From Virgisporangium aliadipatigenens (GTDB taxonomy: Bacteria > Actinomycetota > Actinomycetes > Mycobacteriales > Micromonosporaceae), in assembly GCF_016863615.1 (NCBI RefSeq), contig NZ_BOPF01000021.1, positions 124,001 to 188,000 of the forward strand: a stretch of 64,000 nucleotides of DNA, written 5' to 3'. Positions within the stretch are counted from its first letter, which is position 1. Every line of letters starts with the position of its first letter. Of this stretch, positions 33,995-42,342 are shown piece by piece. A model generated the notes under the pieces. It saw nothing but the letters and a program-made list of their open reading frames with translations. It did no database searches and was not told the DNA's origin. The translations under genes and the position numbers were made by a program.

Positions 33995-34753
33995 ATGAGC
34001 AAACCGCACGGCACCAAAGAGTTCTGGCTCGCGGCGTTGCGTGCCGACGGGGCGGCGTTCCGCGCCGCGGTCGCCGACGTCGACCCGGGCGCGCCGGTTC
34101 CGCCCTGCCCCGACTGGACAGTGCTCGACCTCGTGCACCACCTGGGCAACGTGTACGGGTTCGTGCTCAACCACGTCACGCGCGGGGTCACCGACCGGCC
34201 GGAGCGGCCCGCGCCGCAGACGCCGCCGGCCGGCGAGGCGGTCGCCTGGTGGGAGTCGCGGTTCGGCGAGCTGCTGACGACCCTCGACGGGCTCGACCCC
34301 GACTTCCCCGCGTGGAACTGGGCCCCCCAGCCGAAGAAGGCCATCTTCTGGCCCCGCCGGATGGCGCAGGAGACGGCCGTTCACCGGTGGGACGCGCAGA
34401 CCTCGCACGGCCTGTCGGAGCCGATCGAGACGAAGCTCGCCGTCGACGGCATCACCGAGGTGCTCGACACGTGGCTCGCCGCGGGCCGGCGCAAGGGTTC
34501 GACGGAGGGCGTGCGCGGTGTCGTGGCGCTGCACGCGTCGGACATCGCCGAGGTCTGGTACGTGCGGCTGCGCGGCGAAGGGCTGGCGCTGCTCGACACC
34601 GACACGGTGCTCGACAACGACCCGACGCACGAGCGCGCGCAGGCCACCGGTTCGGCCAGTGACCTGCTGCTCGCGCTGTGGGGCCGGGTGCCGTACGACG
34701 TGCTGGAGACGGCCGGCGACATGCGGCTGCTCGAGGCGCTACGGACCGGCTGA
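33995..34753 (+). CDS. Maleylpyruvate isomerase family / DinB-like mycothiol-dependent protein
   Basis: This 252-residue protein has the N-terminal DinB-like bundle with 'PPCPDWTVLDLVHHLGNVYG' (the CPDW-H pattern) and 'RRMAQETAVHRWDAQ', which supply the metal-binding His residues of the mycothiol-dependent isomerase family (TIGR03083 type). The reaction is unknown. It is divergent from murB (51 bp) and overlaps the macrodomain gene convergently by 15 bases. Confidence 0.85.
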   Translation: MSKPHGTKEFWLAALRADGAAFRAAVADVDPGAPVPPCPDWTVLDLVHHLGNVYGFVLNHVTRGVTDRPERPAPQTPPAGEAVAWWESRFGELLTTLDGLDPDFPAWNWAPQPKKAIFWPRRMAQETAVHRWDAQTSHGLSEPIETKLAVDGITEVLDTWLAAGRRKGSTEGVRGVVALHASDIAEVWYVRLRGEGLALLDTDTVLDNDPTHERAQATGSASDLLLALWGRVPYDVLETAGDMRLLEALRTG

Positions 34754-35254
34754 GCGCACTTCCTCCGCGACCCGTCGGGTCTTCTCGTCGAAGAGGACCA
34801 GGCGGGTCGTCTGTACCCGGGTGTCGGCGCCGCGCAGGGCCGTGAGCGCCTGCCGCACGGCGTCGTCGACCGGCCAGCGGTACACGCCCGAGGAGATCAG
34901 CGGGAAGGCGACCGTCTCCGCGCCCAGTTCGTCGGCGACCGCGAGCGAGTTGACGTAGCAGTCGCGCAGGAGCGGCGAACGGTCCTCGGTGGCGCTGTAC
35001 ACCGGGCCGACGGTGTGGATCACCCAGCGGGCGGCGAGCCTGCCGGCCGTCGTCGCGACGGCCTTACCCGTGGGGAGGCCGCGGCCGTAATGGCCGGCGC
35101 GCAGGGCTCTGCACTCGGCCAGGATCTCGGGGCCGCCCCTGCGGTGGATCGCGCCGTCCACTCCCCCGCCGCCGAGCAGGGAGGAGTTGGCGGCGTTCAC
35201 GATCGCGTCGGTCGTCTCGGCGGTGATGTCGCCCTGCGCGAGTTCAATCAGCAA
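34739..35254 (-). CDS. Macrodomain protein, O-acetyl-ADP-ribose deacetylase type
   Basis: This 171-residue protein is a single macrodomain: 'QGDITAETTDAIVNAANSSL', 'GGGGVDGAIHRRGG' and 'VAFPLISSGVYRWP', typical of the YmdB/MacroD class that removes ADP-ribose groups or O-acetyl-ADP-ribose. The last residues are coded in a 15-bp overlap with the convergent gene. The start overlaps the AlaX stop by 11 bases on the same strand. Confidence 0.93.
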   Translation of the reverse strand: MLIELAQGDITAETTDAIVNAANSSLLGGGGVDGAIHRRGGPEILAECRALRAGHYGRGLPTGKAVATTAGRLAARWVIHTVGPVYSATEDRSPLLRDCYVNSLAVADELGAETVAFPLISSGVYRWPVDDAVRQALTALRGADTRVQTTRLVLFDEKTRRVAEEVRSAGP

Positions 35255-35981
35255 GGCGGACCCGGACCCGGCGGTTGGCGCGGCCCTTGCTCTCCACCTT
35301 GACCACCTGGACCCGACCGATCTGCTTGGTCGACGCGACGTGGGTCCCGCCGTCGGCCTGCACGTCCAGCCCCACGATGTCGACGATGCGGATCTCCTGC
35401 TCGTCGGCGGGGATCAGGTTGGACTGGGTGCGGATGATGTCCGGGATGCCCAGCGCCTCCTCCCGCCCGAGAACCCGCACGTCGACCCGGCGGTCGGCGA
35501 CCACCTCGGCGTTGACCAGCTCCTCCAGCCGGGCCTTGAAGTCGCTCGGCACCTCGGGGAGGTTGAAGTCCATGCGCGCCTCGCCGGGCTCCATGTTGCC
35601 GCCGGTGACCAGCGCGCCGAAGTCGCGGAACACCACGCCGCACAGCACGTGCAGCCCCGAGTGGGTGCGCATCAGGCGGGTGCGGCGCTCGTCCTCGACG
35701 GCACCGGTGACCGTGGTGCCGGGCGGCGGCAGCGGATCCCCCTCGGCCGGCAGCAGGTAGAGGTCGTCGCCCTTGCGGGTACCGACGATGCGCGTCTGCA
35801 CGCCCTGCCACAGCAGCACCCCGTGGTCCGGCGGCTGGCCTCCGCCACCGGGGTAGAACGCCGACCGGTCCAGCACGATCCCCTGCTCGGCGGCGGCGGC
35901 GAGGACCGTGCACTCCCACTCGCGCAGCGACGGGTCGAGCAGGTCGAGGCGGCTGGTGCGCCCATGCGATGTGACACCCAC
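35244..35981 (-). CDS. Alanyl-tRNA editing protein (AlaX-like)
   Basis: This 245-residue stand-alone editing domain resembles that of alanyl-tRNA synthetase, which hydrolyses mischarged Ser- or Gly-tRNA(Ala). The 'RTHSGLHVLCG' motif gives the HxxxH zinc site. The second zinc motif, normally CxxxH, reads DGGTH ('DVQADGGTHVAST'), so the Cys is Asp here. The N-terminal 'AFYPGGGGQPPDHG' is the glycine-rich turn. Loss of the Cys may occur in other actinobacterial relatives; I could not check. Confidence 0.85.
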   Translation of the reverse strand: MGVTSHGRTSRLDLLDPSLREWECTVLAAAAEQGIVLDRSAFYPGGGGQPPDHGVLLWQGVQTRIVGTRKGDDLYLLPAEGDPLPPPGTTVTGAVEDERRTRLMRTHSGLHVLCGVVFRDFGALVTGGNMEPGEARMDFNLPEVPSDFKARLEELVNAEVVADRRVDVRVLGREEALGIPDIIRTQSNLIPADEQEIRIVDIVGLDVQADGGTHVASTKQIGRVQVVKVESKGRANRRVRVRLAD

Positions 35982-35990
35982 GCGGGAAGC

Positions 35991-36872
35991 CTACGCGTTC
36001 AGGAAGGACGCGACGCGTTCGCGGAGGTCGGCGCGTTCGGTCCAGAGCACGCCGGGGCGGTCGTAGATGTGCAGCTCCGCCTGCGGAAGCGCGTCGGCCA
36101 GCGCGCGGGCGACCTCGTGCGGGTGCAGGTCGTCGCCGCGCGCACCGATCACCAGCGCCGGCACCGTCACCGCCGACAGCACCGCCGGGTCGGGTACCGG
36201 CACCTCGTCCGGCAACGACGCGAGCCCCGCGCCGAGGCCGAAGTGCATCAGGTGGTCGACCCGCTGGCGCAGGTAGGCCCAGCTCGCCGACGAACCCCGC
36301 ATCGGCGCCGGGATCTCCGGCGTGACCGCCTCGGCGATGGCGCTCGGATCCTGCTCCTCGACGGCGGCGAGCAGCGCCTCCAGCCGCGCCCGCGAGGCGG
36401 CCGGCCGCGGCTTGTCCAGCACGGCCGGCAGGAAGAAGACGAGCCGTTCGAACCGGGTCGGGTTGTCGGCGACGAGCCGGGCCAGCGCGGCGGCGCCGAG
36501 GCTGATCCCGAGCGCCCGCGTCGCACCGGTCAGGTCGGCGACGGCGCGCAGGTCCCGGGCCAGGTCGGCGTAGGTCCACGTGCCGCCCGGCGCCCCGGAA
36601 CGCCCGTGCCCCCGCAGATGCGGAAAGATCTTGCGGCCGATGACCCCGCTGCCGAGCGGCCGCGTCTCGGTGATCCCCTGCCCGAGCCCGTGGGCGAACA
36701 CCGTGACCGGCGCCCCGGAGCCGCTGTCGAGCACCTCCAGCTCCACCCCGTGCGGGGTGGCGACCAGTTCGGTGGGCGGCGTGGGCATCGTGGGCCGGCC
36801 GCTGCGCGGGCCGCGGCTCACCGGCGGCTGCTCGGGGCGCCCGTCAGGCGGTGGTGGCCAGCGAAAATCCAT
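35991..36872 (-). CDS. Alpha/beta-hydrolase fold protein
   Basis: This 293-residue protein has an oxyanion-type 'FAHGLGQGITET' loop, nucleophile elbow 'ALGISLGAAALARLV' and acid region 'ALVIGARGDDLHPHEVARAL'. The usual C-terminal catalytic His motif is missing: the place reads 'YDRPGVLWTERADLRERV', with Val where G-H is expected. It may be inactive as an esterase or use another residue. ATG at 36872 overlaps the previous stop (TAATG); Met29 at 36788 is an alternative start. Confidence 0.82.
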   Translation of the reverse strand: MDFRWPPPPDGRPEQPPVSRGPRSGRPTMPTPPTELVATPHGVELEVLDSGSGAPVTVFAHGLGQGITETRPLGSGVIGRKIFPHLRGHGRSGAPGGTWTYADLARDLRAVADLTGATRALGISLGAAALARLVADNPTRFERLVFFLPAVLDKPRPAASRARLEALLAAVEEQDPSAIAEAVTPEIPAPMRGSSASWAYLRQRVDHLMHFGLGAGLASLPDEVPVPDPAVLSAVTVPALVIGARGDDLHPHEVARALADALPQAELHIYDRPGVLWTERADLRERVASFLNA

Positions 36873-37171
36873 TACAGATAGTTCGGGCCTTCACCCGCGT
36901 CACGCAGGGCGGGCCGCACATCGAGCAGGTAGATCGCCGCGATCGTGATGGCGATCATGCCGAGTATGCCGAGCGCTACCTGCACGAGCAGCGTGACCAG
37001 CAGGGCGCCGCCGGTCAGCGCGAGCCACACCCCCTTGGAGAGGGTGCCGATGACGCCGAACGCGTCGGCCCGCTGGGTCAGGCAGTTGACGAACGCGAAC
37101 GCCTCGATCGCGAGGGCCACCACCAACAGCGCGAGTTCGATCGCGATCCGCACGTCGAGGTAGAACAGCAT
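36872..37171 (-). CDS. DUF2516 family small membrane protein
   Basis: This 99-residue protein has three hydrophobic segments ('IELALLVVALAIEAFAFVNC', 'GVWLALTGGALLVTLLVQVA', 'LGMIAITIAAIYLLDVRPAL'), matching the DUF2516 family found next to HbhA-like genes in mycobacteria (Rv0476, from memory). Function unknown. The stop overlaps the hydrolase ATG by one base. Confidence 0.85.
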   Translation of the reverse strand: MLFYLDVRIAIELALLVVALAIEAFAFVNCLTQRADAFGVIGTLSKGVWLALTGGALLVTLLVQVALGILGMIAITIAAIYLLDVRPALRDAGEGPNYL

Positions 37172-37232
37172 GCAACGATCCTAGGCCGCGAACCCGGCAC
37201 CGTCCCACGGCACCGGATCCGCGCCCCACTTA

Positions 37233-37721
37233 CTACTTGACCGCGGTCGGCGTGGTCTTCTTGGCGGCCTTGGCCGGGCTCTTGCCGGTGCCCGGGCCGC
37301 TCTTGGCGGCGGCGCTGGGCGTCTCGGCGCTCGGCGCGTCCTGCCGCTCGACGGTCGCCTGCACGACGTCGCCGGCCGGCTTCATCGGCTTGTAGTCCCC
37401 GCCGACGACCTTCTCACCGCGCGCCACCAGCTCGGCGTACACGGCGACGGCCTTCTCCTGGGCGGTCTTGGCCTGCTCCTTGAGCAGGTCGGCGTTGCGG
37501 ATCGCGATCGCGCGCAGCTTGTCGACGTCGACCTTGCGGCCCTGCTCCTTGACCGTCTCGGTCACGACGGGGCGCAGCACGGCGCCCAGCTCGAGCGCGC
37601 GGGCCGGCAGCTTGCGCAGCTGTTCGTAGGCGAGGTCACCGGCACCCGCGGCCGCGTAGAGCGGGTTGGGGATGCGCTTGGCGTCAGCGGTCTTCGTCTT
37701 CAGGCTCGTGTCCGTGGACAT
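37233..37721 (-). CDS. HbhA-like heparin-binding hemagglutinin homologue
   Basis: This 162-residue protein has a helical N-terminal domain ('NPLYAAAGAGDLAYEQLRKL', 'RALELGAVLRPVVTETVKEQ') and a C-terminal Lys/Ala/Pro-rich tail ('KSPAKAAKKTTPTAVK'), which matches the layout of mycobacterial HbhA (Rv0475), a surface protein binding heparan sulphate. The tail is shorter than in pathogens, so an adhesion role is not implied. The start lies 38 bp within the 3' end of the upstream HTH gene. Confidence 0.8.
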   Translation of the reverse strand: MSTDTSLKTKTADAKRIPNPLYAAAGAGDLAYEQLRKLPARALELGAVLRPVVTETVKEQGRKVDVDKLRAIAIRNADLLKEQAKTAQEKAVAVYAELVARGEKVVGGDYKPMKPAGDVVQATVERQDAPSAETPSAAAKSGPGTGKSPAKAAKKTTPTAVK

Positions 37722-38085
37722 CCTGGTCCTCCTTCGTCCGGGCGTTTTCCCGGCGGAATGTCTCGTAGATCTGGGTCAGCGACTGTTTCTGGGCCAGCGT
37801 CAGGTCGGCGTCTGCCGCGATGGCGGCCAGCACGCCCGGGTTGTCCTTCGCGTCGAGCAGTCCGGCCCGCAGGTACATGACCGGGGTCGACACGCGCAGG
37901 GCGCTCGCGAGTTGGGCTAGCACCTCCGCGCTGGGCTTACGCAGGCCCCGCTCGATCTGACTGAGGTACGGGTTGGAGACCCCGGCCTGCTCCGCGAGCT
38001 GCCGCAAGGAGATGCGGGCACCACGCCTCAGGTCTCGGATGAACCCACCGATGTCGCGTGGCGGATCCTTGGGCTCCTCGGTCAC
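37684..38085 (-). CDS. XRE-family regulator (Rv0474-like)
   Basis: This protein of about 133 residues has an N-terminal HTH ('LRQLAEQAGVSNPYLSQIER', 'GLRKPSAEVLAQLASALRVS') followed by a helical region ('QKQSLTQIYETFRRENARTK'). It is the conserved gene directly upstream of hbhA. The GTG at 38085 is selected; other in-frame starts lie up to 38121. It overlaps the HbhA-like gene by 38 bp, so co-expression is expected. Confidence 0.88.
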   Translation of the reverse strand: MTEEPKDPPRDIGGFIRDLRRGARISLRQLAEQAGVSNPYLSQIERGLRKPSAEVLAQLASALRVSTPVMYLRAGLLDAKDNPGVLAAIAADADLTLAQKQSLTQIYETFRRENARTKEDQDVHGHEPEDEDR

Positions 38086-38148
38086 GTCAACGACGCTACC
38101 CGCGCCTGCTAACTCCTGCAAGCATAACGCTAGCTCCAGTTAGCACAG

Positions 38149-39075
38149 TCACACCACCGGACGCACGACCCCCACCTGCCGGCCGCCGCCGAGCACCGGC
38201 TCCGACGGCACCTCCAGCGTCGTCCCCACCCTTTTCAGGGCTTCCTGGAGAACGGGCATGAGCGCCCGCTTCTGCCCGTCATCGATCTTGATGGCCACGG
38301 CCCCCACCCCGGGAACGGCGACCGCCTGCACACCCTCGGCGCCGCCCTTCGCCAGCAGCCCCGGCAGGGCGCGCATCAGCCGCGTGTCGTGCGCCCCCTC
38401 GTCGATCCCGGACACCATCTCCGGATGCGCCCGCATGGCGTCGGCGACGGTGCGTTCGTGGCTCCCCTCGGCGGCGTGCACCAGCGCCAGGAACCCCCGC
38501 GCCAGCGCGTGCAGCGAGAACGCGAACACCGGCGCCCCGCACCCGTCCACCCCGGTGGCCGCGATCGGTTCGCGCACGACGTCGACGACGGCCTCGGCGA
38601 CGGCGCGCTGGAGCGGATGTTCCGGGTCGGTGTAGCCCTCGATCGGCCAGCCGGCGTCGCGACAGGTCAGCAGCATCGCGGAGTGCTTGCCGGAGCAGTT
38701 GTGCCGGTCCCGCGAACGGGGCCCGCCCGGCTCCGCGATCGGGCTGTCCACCGGGCAGAGCAGGTCGTCGACGGTGCACCCGGCCTGGGCCAGCAGCCGG
38801 CCGACGCCCGCCAGATGGATCTCCTGCCCGCGATGGCTCGCACAGGCCAGCGCGAGGTCGGCGCCCCGCGCCGGGAGGCCCGCCCGCAGCATGCCCACGG
38901 CCTGGAACGGCTTGTTGGACGAGCGGGGGAAGACCGGCGCGGTCGTGTCGCCGGCCGCGTGCACCACCGCACCGGCGGCGTCCAGCACCACCACCGACCC
39001 GCGGTGCCAACTCTCGACGAAGCCCGAACGCACCACCTCGGCGAGCAGCACCCCACCCGAATAAAGATCGCTCAC
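38149..39075 (-). CDS. Asparaginase (type II, AnsA-like thermolabile family)
   Basis: This 308-residue protein resembles the actinobacterial/rhizobial asparaginase II family, unrelated to the classic bacterial enzyme. Motifs are 'RSSNKPFQAVGMLRAG', 'ALACASHRGQ', 'CSGKHSAMLL', 'GYTDPEHPLQRAVAE' and 'VDGCGAPVFAFSLHALARGF'. It hydrolyses asparagine to aspartate and ammonia. The GTG start overlaps the upstream BKACE gene stop by GTGA, showing an operon. Confidence 0.88.
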   Translation of the reverse strand: MSDLYSGGVLLAEVVRSGFVESWHRGSVVVLDAAGAVVHAAGDTTAPVFPRSSNKPFQAVGMLRAGLPARGADLALACASHRGQEIHLAGVGRLLAQAGCTVDDLLCPVDSPIAEPGGPRSRDRHNCSGKHSAMLLTCRDAGWPIEGYTDPEHPLQRAVAEAVVDVVREPIAATGVDGCGAPVFAFSLHALARGFLALVHAAEGSHERTVADAMRAHPEMVSGIDEGAHDTRLMRALPGLLAKGGAEGVQAVAVPGVGAVAIKIDDGQKRALMPVLQEALKRVGTTLEVPSEPVLGGGRQVGVVRPVV

Positions 39076-39899
39076 GCGGCGATCCCCAACAGGGTGCGGG
39101 CGTCGGCGACGGACATCGGCGGGCGTTGGGCCAGCCGCGCCAGCCCCGCCGCGCGGGCCACCAGCTGCGCGTTGCTCTCGACCGGCTGGCCCTTGGCGTA
39201 GGTGACCGTGTCCTCCATCCCCACCCGCACGTGCCCGCCGGCGGCCAGCGTCGACAGCAGCACCGGCAGCGTCGAGCGGCCGATCCCGGTCGCCGCGAAC
39301 GTCGTGCCCGCCGGCAGGTCGCGCATCGCCTGGCGGGCCGCGACCAGCGTCTCCGTGGTGCCCGGCATGCCGCCCGGCACGCCCATGACGAAGTCGACGT
39401 GCACGTGCCCGCCGGCCGGCAGCCCGTGCTTGTCCAGCAGCCGGGCGAGGCTCGCCAGGTGGCCGACGTCGAAGATCTCGTACTCCGGCACGATGCCCCG
39501 GTCCCGCATGCGCGTGTGCAGCTCGACGATGAACTCCCAGCGGTTCAGGAAGACGTCGTCGCCGAAGTTGACCGTGCCCATCGTGCAGGAGGCCATGTCC
39601 GGCGCGGCGTCGAGCACGGCCAGCCGGGCGTCCTCCGGGTCGGTGACCGCGCCACCGGTCGAGAGCTGCACGATGAGGCCGGTCTCCTGCCGCAGCGCCT
39701 GAACGGTCGCGCGCAGCCGCCCCTGGTCCAGCGTCGGCTTCGCCGCGTCGTCCCGGATGTGCACGTGGATCACGGCCGCGCCGACGGACTCGCACTCCTT
39801 GGCGGTCGCGACCAGTTCGTCCAGGGTCACCGGCAGCGCGGGCACGGCGGCCTTGTCGACCTCCGCCCCGGTCGGCGCGACGGTGATCAGCGTGCTCAC
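39072..39899 (-). CDS. BKACE family enzyme (3-keto-5-aminohexanoate cleavage type)
   Basis: This 275-residue TIM-barrel protein has the zinc site 'AAVIHVHIRDDAAKPTLDQG', 'VQLSTGGAVTDPEDARLA', 'HVHVDFVMGVPGG' and 'HVRVGMEDTVTYAKG'. Family members cleave or condense beta-keto acids with acetyl-CoA; the specific beta-keto substrate cannot be read from sequence. It is co-transcribed with the asparaginase gene. Confidence 0.9.
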   Translation of the reverse strand: MSTLITVAPTGAEVDKAAVPALPVTLDELVATAKECESVGAAVIHVHIRDDAAKPTLDQGRLRATVQALRQETGLIVQLSTGGAVTDPEDARLAVLDAAPDMASCTMGTVNFGDDVFLNRWEFIVELHTRMRDRGIVPEYEIFDVGHLASLARLLDKHGLPAGGHVHVDFVMGVPGGMPGTTETLVAARQAMRDLPAGTTFAATGIGRSTLPVLLSTLAAGGHVRVGMEDTVTYAKGQPVESNAQLVARAAGLARLAQRPPMSVADARTLLGIAA

Positions 39900-39938
39900 A
39901 GGTGCTCCCCGCTCAGCGTCCGGGCCGCGCCCGTGGTG

Positions 39939-39960
39939 CCGCCTTCCCTCGTCGCTCCGC
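39939..39960 (+). repeat. 22-bp intergenic repeat, copy b
   Basis: Identical to 29813-29834. In this copy the minus strand has a flanking inverted pair GGTGCCGCC ... GGCGGCACC, with the repeat in the loop, giving a possible hairpin in the gap (39900-39999) between the BKACE and YgfZ genes. Confidence 0.6.
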
Positions 39961-39999
39961 TCCTCAGTCCAGGCGGCACCGCGCGCCCCTCCCGCTCGC

Positions 40000-41046
40000 T
40001 CACAGGTCCACCTGCGCGGTCGACGGGCCGACGTGCAGCACGGTGCCGGCGGCGACGTTCTGCTTGACCAGGGCGAGCGCGACCTGGCCCAGCTCGTGGT
40101 GGCGCACCGCCGTCCCGACGAACCCGACCGTGCGGCCGTCCGCGTTCAGCACCGGCGTCTGCGGGGCCGGTAGGTCGTCGGTCGTCACGCCGTCGAGGTG
40201 CAGCAGGACGAGCTTGCGCGGCGGGCGGCCCAGGTGGTGCACCCGCGCCACCGTCTCCTGCCCCCGGTAGCAGCCCTTCTCCAGGTGAACTCCGGGCGCC
40301 GTCCAACCGGCCTCGGCCGGCAGCGTCCGGTGGTCGGTCTCGAAGCCGAGCCGCGGCCGCCGAGCCTCCACGCGCATCGCCTCGAACGCCCAGATTCCCG
40401 CCCACGGCACGCCGAGCGCGGCGGCCACCTCGTCCACGGAGGCGCGCGGCACCAGCAGATCCGCGCCGCCCGGCACCCGCCGCACCCAGCCGCCGAAGGC
40501 GGGAGCCGCCGCGTACATCGCCGTCGGCCGGGCACCCACGGTCCCCGTCGCGAACTTCGCGTCCGGCACCGGCAGCACGTCCGGCGCGGCGAGCGGCGGC
40601 ACCCCGGCGGCGGCCAGCACCGCGTCGGTGTCCGGACCGACCAGCGAGAGCAGCGCCCACTCGGCCGTCACGTCGGCGGGCTCGACCCGCATCATGAAGA
40701 CCATCCGCTGCAGGTATCCCAGCAGGTCGGAACCCGGCTCGACGTCGAGCCACGTGGTCGTCCCGTCGTCCAGCACGCCGGCGTGGTGCTCGACGTGCCC
40801 GTGCGGGGAGAGCACGAGCAGCTCGGTGCCGGTCATCGGGGCGAGGCGTTCGAGGTGCTGCGTAGTAAGACTGTGCAGCCAGCTGAGCCGGTCCGCGCCC
40901 GGCACGGCGAGCACGCCCCGGTGCGAACGGTCGACCAGCCCGGCCGCGTCGGTCAGCAGCCGCTGCTCCCGGACGGGGTCGCCGTAGTGCGCCGTCGCAC
41001 CCGCGTCGACGCTGGCGGGATCCAAAGCCGAGACGGCTACGGTCAT
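40000..41046 (-). CDS. YgfZ/GcvT-domain folate-binding Fe-S cluster protein
   Basis: This 348-residue protein has the YgfZ signature 'HLEKGCYRGQETVARVHHLG' (KGCYxGQE) and the GcvT-like fold ('DRLSWLHSLTTQHLE', 'GIWAFEAMRVEARRPRLGFE'). YgfZ assists Fe-S protein assembly or repair with tetrahydrofolate. The start ATG overlaps the stop of the Fur gene (ATGA). The Fur-YgfZ/PabC divergent arrangement mirrors Rv0811c-Rv0812 (from memory). Confidence 0.9.
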   Translation of the reverse strand: MTVAVSALDPASVDAGATAHYGDPVREQRLLTDAAGLVDRSHRGVLAVPGADRLSWLHSLTTQHLERLAPMTGTELLVLSPHGHVEHHAGVLDDGTTTWLDVEPGSDLLGYLQRMVFMMRVEPADVTAEWALLSLVGPDTDAVLAAAGVPPLAAPDVLPVPDAKFATGTVGARPTAMYAAAPAFGGWVRRVPGGADLLVPRASVDEVAAALGVPWAGIWAFEAMRVEARRPRLGFETDHRTLPAEAGWTAPGVHLEKGCYRGQETVARVHHLGRPPRKLVLLHLDGVTTDDLPAPQTPVLNADGRTVGFVGTAVRHHELGQVALALVKQNVAAGTVLHVGPSTAQVDL

Positions 41047-41459
41047 GATGAGCACGCTCCACACGTTCCGAAAAATGAGACGTGGCCGACGTCGACCCGG
41101 AACCCCCGGTCGAGCCGCAACCGCTCCGCGACGCCGTCCATGATCGACGGAGTGATCTCGTCGACCCCGCCGCAGACCCGGCACACCAGGTGGACATGCG
41201 CCTCGCCGGTCGCCGCGTGATACGTCGGCGCGCCGTGCGACAGGTGCGTGTGCAACACCAGCCCCAGCTCCTCCAGCAGCTCCAGCGTCCGGTAGACGGT
41301 GGAGATGTTGACCCCGGCGGCGGTCTTGGAGACCGCGGCGTGGATCTGGTCCGGGGTGGCGTGCCCCAGGTCATAGACCGCTTCGAGCACCAACTGGCGC
41401 TGGGCGGTCAGCCGGAGGCCGCGTTCGCGCAGCACCTGCGCCAGGGATTCGGAGGCCAC
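41043..41459 (-). CDS. Fur-family metalloregulator
   Basis: This 138-residue protein has the winged-helix ('LRLTAQRQLVLEAVYDLGHA', 'GVNISTVYRTLELLEELGLV'), the metal-site 'HLSHGAPTYH' and 'HVHLVCRVCGGVDEI' (structural CxxC), and a second C-terminal pair 'FFGTCGACSS'. It could be Fur, Zur or another subclass; the missing His-rich tail does not discriminate. It overlaps ygfZ by four bases and is divergent from the PabC gene, so the 46-bp gap probably contains its operator. Confidence 0.9.
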   Translation of the reverse strand: MASESLAQVLRERGLRLTAQRQLVLEAVYDLGHATPDQIHAAVSKTAAGVNISTVYRTLELLEELGLVLHTHLSHGAPTYHAATGEAHVHLVCRVCGGVDEITPSIMDGVAERLRLDRGFRVDVGHVSFFGTCGACSS

Positions 41460-41505
41460 GGTCCGATCCTATGCCGCACAGGGAGAGCCGCTAGGCTGCG
41501 CGATT

Positions 41506-42342
41506 GTGATCGTCGCTCTGCTCGGGGCCGGGGTCGTTCCGGCCGAAACACCCATCCTCCGCGCCGACGATCTGGGGGCGGTGCGCGGCGACGGCGTCTT
41601 CGAGACCATGCACGTGCGCGGCGGCGAGCCCTGGCTCCTGGACGAACATCTGGCCCGGATGGGGCGTTCGGCCGCACGACTGGCGATTTCCCTACCCTCG
41701 ACCGAGGAACTGACCGCCCTCGCCGCGCAGGCCTGCGCCGCGTGGGACCCGGCCGTCGAGGGCGCGCTGCGGCTGATCTGCACGCGCGGGCCGGACTCCG
41801 GCGGCGACCCCACGGTCTACGCCACGCTCGGGCCGGTCGGCGAGGCGATCCTGCGCGGCCGGCGCGACGGCATCGCGGTGCGCACGCTGCCGCTCGGTGT
41901 GGACGCCGAGGCGCGGGTCTCCTCGCCGTGGCTGCTGGCCGGCGCCAAGACCCTCTCGTACGCGGTCAACATGGCCTCCCTGCGCGCCGCCGGTGCGGCC
42001 GGCGCCGACGACGCGCTGTGGGTCTCCGCCGACGGCTACGCCCTGGAAGGGCCGACGGCCACGCTCGTGTGGCTGACCGACGGGACGCTGTGCACCGTGC
42101 CGGCCGAGCGCACCGGCATCCTGGCCGGGACGACCGCCCGCCACCTGCTCGACCGGGCCGGCGAGCTGGGCTACCGCACCGACGAACGGCTGATCCGCCC
42201 CGAGGAACTGGCGGCGACGGACGGCGTGTGGCTGACCTCGTCGGTGCGCGGCGCGGTCGAGATCCGTTCGCTGGACGAGAAGCCGCTCGGCCCGTCCGCG
42301 GAGACCGCACGGATCCAGAAGCTTTTGGGCTTTACGGCGTAA
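41506..42342 (+). CDS. Aminodeoxychorismate lyase/branched-chain aminotransferase-like (PabC-type)
   Basis: This 278-residue fold type IV PLP protein has 'LGAVRGDGVFETMHVRGGEP', 'LLAGAKTLSYAVNMASLRAA' (PLP Lys within SPWLLAGAKTLSY), 'ALEGPTATLVWLTDGTL' and 'TGILAGTTARHLL'. It likely makes p-aminobenzoate for folate, matching the folate-binding YgfZ next door. GTG start at 41506. Confidence 0.85.
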   Translation: MIVALLGAGVVPAETPILRADDLGAVRGDGVFETMHVRGGEPWLLDEHLARMGRSAARLAISLPSTEELTALAAQACAAWDPAVEGALRLICTRGPDSGGDPTVYATLGPVGEAILRGRRDGIAVRTLPLGVDAEARVSSPWLLAGAKTLSYAVNMASLRAAGAAGADDALWVSADGYALEGPTATLVWLTDGTLCTVPAERTGILAGTTARHLLDRAGELGYRTDERLIRPEELAATDGVWLTSSVRGAVEIRSLDEKPLGPSAETARIQKLLGFTA

